DNA of 64,000 nucleotides from Maricaulis sp. (GCF_017642925.1 NZ_JAEPOL010000003.1:62001-126000), one strand, 5' to 3'. Numbered from the stretch's first letter, positions 35,470-43,576 are shown. The notes: a model not told the origin generated them from the letters alone. A program made the numbers and translations.

Positions 35470-35550
35470 AATTCGGGCCCAATTCCGGGGCCGGACACAT
35501 CACAACGAGAAAAGAGAAAGGTCCCGCAGGTGCTGCGGGATGGACGAACC

Positions 35551-36762
35551 ATGTCTGTGCAATTTGAAGCCATCGAGACCCGTTCCGGCGTGATCAAGGC
35601 CTGGACCCGCGGCGTTCCCGTCGAGGATGCGGCCATCGAGCAATTGCGCAATGTCGCCGGCCTGCCCTTCGTGCACAGCCATGTCGCGGCCATGCCGGAC
35701 GTGCATTTCGGGCGCGGCGCGACGGTCGGTTCGGTGATCCCCACCAAGGGCGCGATCATTCCCGCCGCGGTCGGCGTCGATATCGGTTGCGGCATGATGG
35801 CGGTGCGCACCAGCCTGAAGGCCGCGCACCTGCCCGACAGCCTGAAGGCCACCCGCGACGCCATCGAACGCGCCGTGCCGGTGGGCAATGGCAAGGGCGG
35901 CGATCACCGGATCAATCCGGCCTCGGTGGAGACGCAGCTGAAGGCCTCCGGCCTGATGGAGCGGCTGGCCACGATCAAGGCCAAGCACCGCAAGATCGGC
36001 ACCCACAAGGTGGACGGTCAGCTGGGCACGCTGGGCGGCGGCAATCACTTCATCGAACTGTGCCTCGACGAGGCCGGCGCGGTGTGGGTGATGCTGCACT
36101 CGGGATCGCGCGGCACCGGCAACATGATCGGCACCTATTTCATCGAGCGGGCCCGCGAGGAGCTCGCCCGCCGGGTGCTGGACTTCCATGTGCCGGACAA
36201 GGACCTCGCCTTCTTCCTGGAGGGCGAGCCCCTGTTCGACGACTATGTCGAGGCCGTCGGCTGGGCGCAGGATTATGCCCGTGAGAACCGCGAAGCGATG
36301 ATGATGCGCGTCCTCGGCGCGCTGCGCACCACGTTCGGCCGGTTCAAGACCGACAAGGCCGCGGTGAACTGCCACCATAATTATGTGGAGCAGGAACACC
36401 ATTTCGGCGCCGATGTCTGGCTCACCCGGAAGGGCGCGGTCTCGGCCCGCGAAGGCGAGCTGGGGATCATCCCCGGCTCGATGGGCGCGCGCTCCTTCAT
36501 CGTGCGCGGCAAGGGCGCGGCAGACAGTTTCTGCTCCTGCTCCCACGGAGCCGGGCGGACCATGTCGCGCTCGAAGGCCCGTCAGGCTTTCACGCTGGCC
36601 GATCACCGCAAGGCGACGGACGGGGTGGAATGCCGCAAGGATGCCGGCGTCATCGACGAAACGCCGATGGCCTACAAGGACATCGACGCCGTCATGGCGG
36701 CCCAGTCCGACCTGGTGGAGGTGGTCCACACGCTCAAGCAGGTGGTCTGCGTGAAGGGGTAG
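35551..36762 (+). CDS. rtcB: RtcB, RNA-splicing/repair ligase
   Basis: A 403-residue GTP- and Mn-dependent ligase that joins RNA 2',3'-cyclic phosphate and 5'-OH ends. It has metal-binding blocks MPDVHFGRGATVGSV (about 49-63), VGVDIGCGMMAVR, the GGGNHFIE and SGSRGTGN blocks, and the guanylated histidine in CSHGAGRTMSR (near His332). This is the bacterial short RtcB form. ATG 35551 is preceded by a ribosome site inside a hairpin. No rtcA or RtcR activator is nearby, so control probably differs from that in E. coli. Confidence 0.95.
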   Translation: MSVQFEAIETRSGVIKAWTRGVPVEDAAIEQLRNVAGLPFVHSHVAAMPDVHFGRGATVGSVIPTKGAIIPAAVGVDIGCGMMAVRTSLKAAHLPDSLKATRDAIERAVPVGNGKGGDHRINPASVETQLKASGLMERLATIKAKHRKIGTHKVDGQLGTLGGGNHFIELCLDEAGAVWVMLHSGSRGTGNMIGTYFIERAREELARRVLDFHVPDKDLAFFLEGEPLFDDYVEAVGWAQDYARENREAMMMRVLGALRTTFGRFKTDKAAVNCHHNYVEQEHHFGADVWLTRKGAVSAREGELGIIPGSMGARSFIVRGKGAADSFCSCSHGAGRTMSRSKARQAFTLADHRKATDGVECRKDAGVIDETPMAYKDIDAVMAAQSDLVEVVHTLKQVVCVKG

Positions 36763-36804
36763 GGCCTTGCGGCCCTGCCCCCGCACCACCCGGGAGGCAT
36801 TCTC

Positions 36805-37287
36805 ATGCGCAAGGACATGTTCAAGGTGATCGTCGAGCGGCCGCGGGCCGGCTGGCGCACGCAGAGAATGGCGCGCGGCAAGCTGGACCGGGCCGGCGAC
36901 CTCCTGCCGAAAAAGCAGGGCCTGCGCCGCCAGCACAAGGAGAACGGCACCCATTCCAAATGGCTGAACGAGAATCTCGCGCCGCTGCGCCGCTTCCTGG
37001 AGAAACAGGTCGGCCGCCCCTGGGACAAGGTGTATGCCGAGATCTGCGAGCACCTCGATCCCGGCCACACGGTGAAGCAGCACGTGCTGGAGCATCTGTA
37101 TGATTTCGTCGACCGTCCGGCCGTCGGACGCGACGGCAAATGGCTGTGGAGCCGGCGCTATTATCTCGCCGACGGTCCCGAACCGGGGCGGCTCTACGTC
37201 CACCCGGTCGACGGCCTGCTGAAACGCTGGAAGCTGAAGGCAGGCGAAGCCCCGCGGCGCGACGGCCGGCTGCCGAAGCGGCGCTAG
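36805..37287 (+). CDS. Basic protein linked to RtcB, function unknown
   Basis: A 160-residue, strongly basic protein beginning MRKDMFKVIVERPRAGWR. Central block KWLNENLAPLRRFLEKQVG (about 53-71) is followed by RPWDKVYAEICEHLDPGHTV and a C-terminal YVHPVDGLLKRWKLK. I have an impression that proteins of this type occur beside rtcB in other bacteria, but I cannot confirm that here. The basic charge and short gap (42 bases) to rtcB suggest an RNA-binding accessory to repair. Its stop overlaps the convergent gene's stop by a few bases. Confidence 0.7.
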   Translation: MRKDMFKVIVERPRAGWRTQRMARGKLDRAGDLLPKKQGLRRQHKENGTHSKWLNENLAPLRRFLEKQVGRPWDKVYAEICEHLDPGHTVKQHVLEHLYDFVDRPAVGRDGKWLWSRRYYLADGPEPGRLYVHPVDGLLKRWKLKAGEAPRRDGRLPKRR

Positions 37288-37739
37288 GAGAGGGCCGCCT
37301 CATCAAGCGACCAGCCGCCCTTGCCGCTGAACTTGCGGATCAGCAGGTAGAGGAGGAGGCCCAGCGGTCCGAACATCAGCGACAGGAAGAGCGCGGGCAG
37401 GATGATCCAGTGGGCGATGCCGTGGCGGCGCGCATCGCGGACGATCCAGGCGCCGACAAAAAGGTCGTAGACGAGGAAATGCGTCCAGCCGGTCAGCGCG
37501 CCGACCGGATGCGAGAACAGCGCCATCACACCGGCCAGCGTGCTCATCCCGGCGTCCGGATCAGCCTGTCCGAAGCCGATCGCGGCGGTCAGGAAGGCCA
37601 GATAGATTGCGCACAGGACGAGCGGGATCAGGGCGGCGTGCACGAGGCGCTGGGTCCAGCGCCAGCCCGGCGCGACGGCCAGCAGGATCCAGGCCGGTGC
37701 GACAATCGCATGCAGTGCCAGATAGATGCTCTCGTACAT
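37284..37739 (-). CDS. ABA4-like (DUF4281) membrane protein
   Basis: A 151-residue membrane protein with about four helices and the DUF4281/ABA4-like blocks FSHPVGALTGWTHFLVYDLFVGAWIVRDA (given here in part) and FGPLGLLLYLLI. ATG 37739 has GGGAG upstream. Plant ABA4 is linked to neoxanthin formation, but bacterial members have no known role. Convergent with, and overlapping by four bases, the basic RtcB-linked gene. Confidence 0.78.
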   Translation of the reverse strand: MYESIYLALHAIVAPAWILLAVAPGWRWTQRLVHAALIPLVLCAIYLAFLTAAIGFGQADPDAGMSTLAGVMALFSHPVGALTGWTHFLVYDLFVGAWIVRDARRHGIAHWIILPALFLSLMFGPLGLLLYLLIRKFSGKGGWSLDEAALS

Positions 37740-37809
37740 CGCCAACTCCCCTTGCCGCTGGCCCCTTGAAGCGGATGCGATCTAACACCGCTTCGCCGCG
37801 CCGGGCCAG

Positions 37810-38367
37810 TCAGGCGCCCGGCGTGTGGCCGGGCAGCGGCGCGCCAAAGGCTTCCGGCTCGATCTCCAGCCCGTTCGCGAAATAGGCCACCGTCCGGTAG
37901 AAGCCGGCCAGAGCGATGAGTTCGAGGATCTGCTCATCGCTGAAATGGGTGGCGAGCCGGTCCCAGCAGTCCTTCGGTATCCGGCTTGCCGCATGAAGCG
38001 CATCGCACATTTCGAGCAGGACAGCTTCCTCAGCCGTCCAGTCGTCCTCATTGATCGCCGGTGCGGCAAGCGCCTCGATTTCGGCCGGCGTCAGACCCAC
38101 CCGTTCGGCGAAGAAGGCGACATGCACGCCCCACTCATACGCACAGCCATTGAGCGCGCAGGTCCGGTCGATCGCGAGTTCGCGCTGGCGCAGGGTGAGC
38201 GTGCCGCGATCGAGCAGGCTGCCGGCGTTGAATTTCCGGTAGACCCGCTCGCTGCGCGCCAGCGTGGTGAAGAGACGCAGCGGTGGCACGCCCGCCGGCA
38301 TGATGCGGTCGAAAACCGCCTGTACGTCTTGCGAATAGGGCGGCTCGACAGGGGCAATACGGGACAT
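37810..38367 (-). CDS. Carboxymuconolactone decarboxylase-family protein
   Basis: A 185-residue AhpD/CMD-fold protein. The core (about 55-115) has the ELAID-to-H helix with NGCAYEWGVHVAFF, one cysteine in place of the usual CxxC of AhpD, so peroxidase activity of the AhpD type is unlikely. The C-terminal helices include FSDEQILELIALAGFYRTVAYFANG in part. GGAGG precedes the ATG. Divergent from the HxlR gene, with two matching operator-like sites in between, so it is probably that regulator's target. Confidence 0.85.
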   Translation of the reverse strand: MSRIAPVEPPYSQDVQAVFDRIMPAGVPPLRLFTTLARSERVYRKFNAGSLLDRGTLTLRQRELAIDRTCALNGCAYEWGVHVAFFAERVGLTPAEIEALAAPAINEDDWTAEEAVLLEMCDALHAASRIPKDCWDRLATHFSDEQILELIALAGFYRTVAYFANGLEIEPEAFGAPLPGHTPGA

Positions 38368-38390
38368 GCTGGACCTCCGGGATGATCATT

Positions 38391-38440
38391 GCTACGAATT
38401 TCATAGCACACAATCATTCAAGCGCTACGAAAATAATAGC
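38391..38440. promoter_or_regulatory. Twin 17-bp operator-like sites between CMD and HxlR genes
   Basis: GCTACGAATTTCATAGC (38391-38407) and GCTACGAAAATAATAGC (38424-38440) share GCTA-N9-TAGC ends and the GCTACGAA left half, and are offset by 33 bases, about three helical turns. They fill the divergent promoter region; the second abuts the regulator's ATG. They are probably binding sites for the HxlR regulator. Confidence 0.75.
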
Positions 38441-38791
38441 ATGACCCGATCCACACCCCTCCCCGGCCAACCGACACCCGCTTCACAGTCCGGCCGCCCG
38501 GTCATGGCCCTGCTCGATCTTCTGGGCCGGCGCTGGCAATTGCGCCTGCTGTGGGAGCTGCGGGATGACCGGCATCTGCGCTTCCGCGCGCTGCAGGAGG
38601 CGGCCGGGATCAGCCCCAGCGTGCTCAATACGCGCCTGGCCGAATGCATCGAGGCCGGCATCGTGGAACTGACCGATGACGGCTATGCCCTCACCGCCCG
38701 CGGACGCAGCCTGCAGGACCTCCTGCTGCCCCTGAATGGCTGGGCAGAGGACTGGGCGCGTGCACTGAACACCGGCGACCCCACCCCCTAG
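38441..38791 (+). CDS. HxlR-family transcriptional regulator
   Basis: A 116-residue winged-helix regulator with the HxlR core VMALLDLLGRRWQLRLLWEL (about 21-40), FRALQEAAGISPSVLNTRLAE and LTDDGYALTARGRSL. The canonical Cys that senses quinones or electrophiles near the N-terminus is absent; the only cysteine is within the DNA-binding domain (ECIEAG). The ATG has no visible ribosome site, so the transcript may be leaderless. It likely represses itself and the divergent CMD gene through the twin operators. Confidence 0.88.
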   Translation: MTRSTPLPGQPTPASQSGRPVMALLDLLGRRWQLRLLWELRDDRHLRFRALQEAAGISPSVLNTRLAECIEAGIVELTDDGYALTARGRSLQDLLLPLNGWAEDWARALNTGDPTP

Positions 38792-38833
38792 AAAAGGACC
38801 GATCAGCCGGGCCTCGGAAATTTCCTTTGCAAC

Positions 38834-38851
38834 TAACTGACCGGTCAGTTA
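38834..38851. promoter_or_regulatory. Perfect 18-bp palindrome, TetR-type operator
   Basis: TAACTGACCGGTCAGTTA is a perfect palindrome that ends 10 bases before the TetR gene's ATG. Size and position are typical of an autoregulatory TetR operator; the ACTGACCGGTCAGT core resembles sites of several TetR-controlled efflux operons. Confidence 0.85.
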
Positions 38852-38861
38852 TTAAATCGGC

Positions 38862-39503
38862 ATGAGCACGAAAACACGACGCCGCCGGCCTGAAGCCCGG
38901 CCCGACGAAATCCTGGACGCCGCCCTGTCCGTCTTTGTCGAACAGGGCTTCACCGCCGCGCGCGTTGAAGACATCGCCAAACGGGCCGGCCTCTCCAAGG
39001 GCGCGGTCTATCTCTATTTCCCGTCCAAGGAAGCGATGCTGAAAGCGCTGGTCGAGCAATCGGCCGGTGCGCTGGCCAAGGCCGCCGAACGCCTGATATC
39101 GGTCGGTGCGCCGCGCGATCCGGAAGCGGCACTGCGCGGCGTCATCTTCATGATGATCACCGCCATGACCGACCCGGACATTTCCGCCGCCCCGCGCCTG
39201 GTGCTGACCGAGGCCCACCGCTTCCCCGACATTGCCGCCCATTATCGCGACCAGGTTCTGGAGACCGCACGCCGCGCCATCGAGACCCTGGCCGCCGACG
39301 GGGTCGAGGCCGGGACTTTCCGCCCCGTCGATGCCGACATGCTGATGCGCTGTATCGGCGGCCCCTGCCTCGGCCACATGATGCTGGCGAGCGCGTTCGA
39401 CTTTCATCCGAAAAATCTCAGGGAGCCGGTCGATGTCGCAGACGCGCTGTCGGACCTGCTGCTCCATGGCCTCAAACCCCGCGAGGACGCCCGATGCGAT
39501 TGA
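38862..39503 (+). CDS. TetR-family regulator of the adjacent exporter
   Basis: A 213-residue TetR protein with N-terminal HTH (about 15-62: ILDAALSVFVEQGFTAARVEDIAKRAGLSKGAVYLYFPSKEAM in part) and an effector domain resembling the TetR_C group of efflux regulators. The gene starts 10 bases after the palindrome and overlaps the start of the next gene by 10 bases, so it is the first gene of a tetR-hlyD-ABC-permease operon. It probably represses this operon until a toxic ligand binds. Confidence 0.92.
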   Translation: MSTKTRRRRPEARPDEILDAALSVFVEQGFTAARVEDIAKRAGLSKGAVYLYFPSKEAMLKALVEQSAGALAKAAERLISVGAPRDPEAALRGVIFMMITAMTDPDISAAPRLVLTEAHRFPDIAAHYRDQVLETARRAIETLAADGVEAGTFRPVDADMLMRCIGGPCLGHMMLASAFDFHPKNLREPVDVADALSDLLLHGLKPREDARCD

Positions 39504-40441
39504 GCCGACATCTCCTGCTGGCCGGACTGGTACTGGGCATCGCTGCCTGCAGCGACCAGCCCGATGAAACGCTGCACGGCTATGCCGAGGGCGATTTCAC
39601 CGCCATCGCTCCGGACGCGCCCGGCCGCATTGTCGAGACCCTGGCCCGCGAGGGCACGCATGTCGCCGCGGGCGATACCCTGTTCTCGCTGGACGCGACG
39701 GCGGAACGGGCCGCCCTCGCCACAGCCGAGGCCCGCATCGAGGCCGCGCTGGCCCGGTTCGACGATGCCGCTGCGGGCGCCCGCTCACCGGAGATCGAGG
39801 CGGCACGGGACCAGCTCGACCAGGCCAATGCGGCTGCCCGAGAAGCAAATGACGCGCTGACCCGCACACGCGAATTGTTCGAGGATGGTCATGTCAGCCA
39901 GGCCCGGCTGGACCAGGCACTGGCGGCGGCCCGGACGGCCAACGCCCGTGTCGCGGAAATGCGCCAGCGGCTGAGCCTGGTGCAATTGCCGGCGCGGGAG
40001 AACCAGCTGCGTGCCCTGCAGGCCGAGATCGCCGCCGCCCAGGCCGAGCGCGACCGTGCCGCAGATGCCCTGGACCGCCGGACCGTCGCAGCACCCGCCG
40101 ACGCCGCCGTGCATCGCCAGATCCGCTTTACCGGCGAACAGGCCGGCCCGGCCCAGCCCGTCTATGAGCTGCTGCCCGATGGCGCGGTCCATGCCGTGCT
40201 GTTCATTCCGGAGACCGGGATTGGCGGCCATGCCATTGGCGACCGCTTCGCGGTGGATTGCGATGGCTGCGCCGCGGGCCTCACCGCCCGCCTGGCCGCG
40301 ATCGCGGACGCGGCCGAGTTCACCCCGCCCGTGATCTATTCGGACAATGAGCGCGCCCGCCTGGTCTATCGCGCCGAGGCACGCTTCGAGGGCACACCGC
40401 CCCCGCCGGGAACACCGCTGCGCTTCAGGCCGCAACCATGA
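39494..40441 (+). CDS. HlyD/MFP-type periplasmic adaptor lipoprotein
   Basis: A 315-residue membrane-fusion protein with a lipoprotein signal (lipobox LGIAAC, Cys19), a biotinyl-lipoyl segment (about 28-75), a coiled-coil hairpin (about 75-200), and a second lipoyl half beginning TVAAPADAAVHRQI. It resembles YbhG-type adaptors that join ABC-2 exporters. Start overlaps the tetR gene; the end overlaps the ATPase gene start by four bases. Confidence 0.88.
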   Translation: MRLSRHLLLAGLVLGIAACSDQPDETLHGYAEGDFTAIAPDAPGRIVETLAREGTHVAAGDTLFSLDATAERAALATAEARIEAALARFDDAAAGARSPEIEAARDQLDQANAAAREANDALTRTRELFEDGHVSQARLDQALAAARTANARVAEMRQRLSLVQLPARENQLRALQAEIAAAQAERDRAADALDRRTVAAPADAAVHRQIRFTGEQAGPAQPVYELLPDGAVHAVLFIPETGIGGHAIGDRFAVDCDGCAAGLTARLAAIADAAEFTPPVIYSDNERARLVYRAEARFEGTPPPPGTPLRFRPQP

Positions 40442-41364
40442 GCGATACGCTCGCCATCGATGTGAAAGGCCTGACCAAGAGTTTCGGCGAGACCCGCGTC
40501 GTCGACGATTTCGACATGCAGGTGCCCAAGGGATCGATCTACGGCTTTCTCGGTCCGAACGGTTCCGGCAAGACGACGACGATCCGGATGATGTGCGGCC
40601 TGTTGAAACCGGACAGTGGCGGCGGCACCGCGCTGGGCCATGACATCATTGAGGAAAGCCGGACCATCAAGTCGCGTGTCGGCTACATGACCCAGCGCTT
40701 CTCGCTGTATGGCGATCTCACCGTGCGCGAGAACCTGACCTTCATGGCGCGCCTGCATGCGCTGAGGAATCCGAAACTGATCGTGGCCGACACGCTGGAG
40801 GAATACGATCTGGGACCGCGGGCGCATCAGCTGGCCGACACGCTGTCGGGCGGCTGGAAACAGCGCCTCGCGCTGGCGGCGGCCTCGATGCACAATCCCG
40901 GCCTGCTGCTGCTCGACGAACCGACCGCGGGTGTCGATCCCAAGGCCCGGCGGGACTTCTGGGACCGGATCCGCGGGCTGGCCCGCAAGGGCGTCACCGT
41001 TCTGGTCTCGACCCATTACATGGATGAGGCGGTGCAGTGCGACTACATCGCCTTCATCGCCTATGGCCGCAAGCTGATCGACGCGCCCTCCGCCGACATT
41101 CCCGAACGGGTCGGCCTGGTGACCTGGCGGATCGAGGGCAAGGGACTGCAGCCCATCTATGACGAACTCCTCAATGCCGAGGGTGTCGACCAGATCGCGC
41201 GCTTCGGCTCAGCCCTGCACGTGTCCGGACGCGATGCGGACACGCTGGAGCGGACGGTTTGTGCCTATCGCGGGCGCGAGGGCATCAGTGTCGATCTCGC
41301 CAAGACCGGACTGGAGGAAGCCTTCATCTGGCTGATGGCCGGTTCGCAGGACAATTTCACATGA
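40438..41364 (+). CDS. ABC exporter ATP-binding protein (YbhF-like)
   Basis: A 308-residue ATPase: Walker A GPNGSGKTT (about 38-46), Q-loop in YMTQRF, signature LSGGWKQRL, Walker B LLLLDEPTAGVD, and H-loop STHYMD. The C-terminal tail (about 230-308) is of the DUF4162/CcmA type. It is single-domain, unlike E. coli YbhF, which has two ATPase halves. Four-base overlaps on both sides show tight coupling with the adaptor and the permease. Confidence 0.93.
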   Translation: MSDTLAIDVKGLTKSFGETRVVDDFDMQVPKGSIYGFLGPNGSGKTTTIRMMCGLLKPDSGGGTALGHDIIEESRTIKSRVGYMTQRFSLYGDLTVRENLTFMARLHALRNPKLIVADTLEEYDLGPRAHQLADTLSGGWKQRLALAAASMHNPGLLLLDEPTAGVDPKARRDFWDRIRGLARKGVTVLVSTHYMDEAVQCDYIAFIAYGRKLIDAPSADIPERVGLVTWRIEGKGLQPIYDELLNAEGVDQIARFGSALHVSGRDADTLERTVCAYRGREGISVDLAKTGLEEAFIWLMAGSQDNFT

Positions 41365-42467
41365 ACAGTTTCAGCCGCATCCTCGCCCTGATCGGCAAGG
41401 AGTTCATCCAGATGCTCCGCGACCGGCTGACCTTCGGCATGATGGTCGGGATTCCGGTGATGCAGCTCTTGCTGTTCGGCTATGCCATCAACACCGATCC
41501 GCGCCACCTGCCCACGCTCGTCGAGATGGGCGATAATGGCCCGGCCAGCCGTGCCATCCTGCAGGCGATGGAAACGTCGGACTATTTCGACCTGATCGGC
41601 ATCACCCACTCGCGGGCCGAGACCGATACGGCGCTGCAAACCGGCGGGGCGCTGTTCGTGGTGACCATTCCGCCGGGCTTCGAGCGCGACCTGCTGCGTG
41701 GCGACCGCCCGCAGATCCTGCTCGACACCGATGCCTCGGACCCGGTCGCCGCCGGCGCCGGCACAGGCGCCTTTCCCACCCTGGTGCAGGAAGCCCTCGC
41801 TCCCCTGCTCGGCGAGATGACACCGCCGGTCGGGACGGTCATCCACCGCCGCTACAATCCGGCCGGACGCACCGCGCTGAATATCGTGCCCGGCCTGCTG
41901 GGCGTCATCCTCACCATGACGATGGCGATGATGACCTCGATGGCGCTCACCCGCGAAGCCGAGCGCGGCACGCTGGAAACCCTGCTGGCCACGCCGACAC
42001 GGCCCTATGAAGTGATGGTCGGCAAGATAACGCCCTATGTCTTCGTCGGCTTCATCCAGGTCGTGATCATGCTGGCCGGCGCGCGCTTCCTGTTCGGCGT
42101 ACCCTTCCTGGGCTCGGCGCCGGCCTTCCTGGTCTGCGTGTCGCTCTTCATCCTGGTGAACCTGTCGCTGGGCTTCCTCTTCTCCACCGTGGCGCGCACG
42201 CAGATGCAGGCGATGCAGATGACCTTCTTCGTCTTCCTGCCCTCGATCCTCTTGTCCGGCTTCATGTTCCCCTTTGCCGGCATGCCCGCCTGGGCACAGA
42301 CGCTGGGTCAGGCCCTGCCCACGACACACTTCATCCGCGCCGTACGGGCGATCATGCTGAAAGGCGCCAGCCTGGGCGATATCGTACCGCAGATCTGGCC
42401 CCTGGCCGTGATCTTCACGGTCATCGCAACCGTCGCCATGCTGCGGTATCGCCGGACATTGGATTGA
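41361..42467 (+). CDS. ABC-2 type exporter permease (YbhS/YhiH-like)
   Basis: A 368-residue membrane protein: TM1 (about 25-45), a large periplasmic domain (about 50-175), and five C-terminal helices (about 180-365) including RTQMQAMQMTFFVFLPSILLSGF in part. The architecture is of the ABC2_membrane_3 family. With the ATPase and the HlyD-type adaptor it should form a drug- or toxin-exporting system; only one permease gene is present, so it probably works as a homodimer. The TetR gene in front is its likely regulator. Confidence 0.92.
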   Translation: MNSFSRILALIGKEFIQMLRDRLTFGMMVGIPVMQLLLFGYAINTDPRHLPTLVEMGDNGPASRAILQAMETSDYFDLIGITHSRAETDTALQTGGALFVVTIPPGFERDLLRGDRPQILLDTDASDPVAAGAGTGAFPTLVQEALAPLLGEMTPPVGTVIHRRYNPAGRTALNIVPGLLGVILTMTMAMMTSMALTREAERGTLETLLATPTRPYEVMVGKITPYVFVGFIQVVIMLAGARFLFGVPFLGSAPAFLVCVSLFILVNLSLGFLFSTVARTQMQAMQMTFFVFLPSILLSGFMFPFAGMPAWAQTLGQALPTTHFIRAVRAIMLKGASLGDIVPQIWPLAVIFTVIATVAMLRYRRTLD

Positions 42468-42520
42468 GGCCTCGGGCAATGGCGAGGGTCTGCCCGCTTG
42501 GAGTTGGAACTCCCTGATTT

Positions 42521-42693
42521 TGTCATCCCGGATGCATGCCCCGCAAAGGCGGGGCGGAAGTCCGGGACCCATAAGCGCGCCGCTCGTCGAGTTATTTGCG
42601 GCGTCGGTGCAGCGCCTGCTGGCGGCCAACGATCGTGTTTATGGGTCCCGGCCCTACGCCCGGCCCGAGGCCGGGCATCCGGCCGGGATGACA
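42521..42693. repeat. MITE-like 173-bp element with terminal inverted repeats
   Basis: The ends TGTCATCCCGG (42521-42531) and CCGGGATGACA (42683-42693) are perfect inverted repeats. Inside are inverted copies of GGGACCCATAA and TTATGGGTCCC (with one end-base shift) and two short hairpins, one in each half (CCCCGCAAAGGCGGGG and CGGCCCGAGGCCG). No protein is encoded. Elements with TCATCCCGG...CCGGGATGA ends are common intergenic repeats in alphaproteobacteria. It follows the permease gene in a 253-base gap. Confidence 0.8.
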
Positions 42694-42720
42694 ACCGGTT
42701 TCGCTTGTTCTCTGCTGAAC

Positions 42721-42918
42721 CTAACCCTCTCCGTCATCGAAGATCGTCTCGATGGGCTGGCCGAAGAGGCGGGCGATCTTGAAGGCGAGCGGCAGGGAGG
42801 GGTCGTACTTGCCCGTCTCCAGCGCGTTGACGGTCTGGCGCGACACATCGAGCCGGTCGGCCAGGGCTTGCTGGCTCCAGCCGTGCTCGCCGCGAAGCTC
42901 CTTGAGCCGGTTCTTCAT
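42721..42918 (-). CDS. Small Cro/Xre-type HTH regulator
   Basis: A 65-residue protein that is almost entirely a helix-turn-helix (GWSQQALADRLDVSRQTVNALE). It ends with IETIFDDGEG, as in YozG/XRE-type 'transcriptional regulator' proteins that accompany small membrane proteins. Its ATG overlaps the stop of the upstream membrane-protein gene by four bases (ATGA). Third gene of the operon; it may repress the operon through the 22-bp repeats at 43577. Confidence 0.86.
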   Translation of the reverse strand: MKNRLKELRGEHGWSQQALADRLDVSRQTVNALETGKYDPSLPLAFKIARLFGQPIETIFDDGEG

Positions 42919-43307
42919 TGCACCCGGGCCTGCTGGATCATGATGGCCACACTGTGCGCCACGGCCGCGATGGGCAGCAGCATCGTCATGTTGAGAGGCT
43001 CCATCACGCCGTAGATCTCCGCCACACCGAACACGGCGGCGGCCAGCAGCATGGCCAGCATGGCGACCGCTGCCGCGCGGATCTGGAAGCGCGCCAGCAT
43101 TTCGTCGATCGCCCGGACATAGCGGATCACTTCCCAGCCATAGACCAGGAGCGGCAGGCAGGTGAGCCCGACCAGCGGCCAGGCCTGCACCGCAGGCCAG
43201 CCATTGCGCGACGGATCGAGCGTCTTGTCGATCGCCACCAGGAGACCGGTGAAGATCAGCATCAGGACGAGGGTGCGCCAGGTGTAACGCCTCATTTCGG
43301 GGGTCAT
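42915..43307 (-). CDS. Small membrane protein of the HTH operon
   Basis: A 130-residue protein with four hydrophobic segments (about 14-30, 43-60, 75-95, 105-122). It has no known domain that I can name, but resembles DUF2178-like proteins that sit before HTH genes. ATGA overlaps on both sides bind it to its neighbours. Function unknown. Confidence 0.78.
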   Translation of the reverse strand: MTPEMRRYTWRTLVLMLIFTGLLVAIDKTLDPSRNGWPAVQAWPLVGLTCLPLLVYGWEVIRYVRAIDEMLARFQIRAAAVAMLAMLLAAAVFGVAEIYGVMEPLNMTMLLPIAAVAHSVAIMIQQARVQ

Positions 43308-43564
43308 GACTCCTTCGCCCTGTTCGCGCCGAAGCCCAGCAGCGCCGCAATCCGCGCGATGGCCATCAGGCCGAGGATCACAGCCGCCAGCGTACCGGCC
43401 TTCAAGCTTGCCGGCAGGCCGGCCAGGGCCGCGCGAAACGGTTCGATCAGATCGCTGCCGAATTCAACAACAAGCAGGGCGGAAAAGAAGATGACGGCGA
43501 AGAGTGCCAGCGACACCAGAGTCGGCGCACCGCCCTCGCCGGTCGTCAGATCACGATCGTCCAT
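43304..43564 (-). CDS. Small two-helix membrane protein, first gene of the HTH operon
   Basis: 86 residues with two hydrophobic stretches (about 15-33 and 50-70). ATG 43564 has a strong GGAGG site; the longer TTG start at 43576 overlaps that site and is rejected. It is unrecognised. Begins an operon of two membrane proteins and an HTH regulator with overlapping ATGA junctions. Confidence 0.72.
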   Translation of the reverse strand: MDDRDLTTGEGGAPTLVSLALFAVIFFSALLVVEFGSDLIEPFRAALAGLPASLKAGTLAAVILGLMAIARIAALLGFGANRAKES

Positions 43565-43576
43565 ATTGGCCTCCAA

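Noticed and set aside
42468-42720. A hidden gene in the gap after the ABC permease
   Set aside because: The gap is filled by the inverted-repeat element; frames there are short and have no ribosome site.
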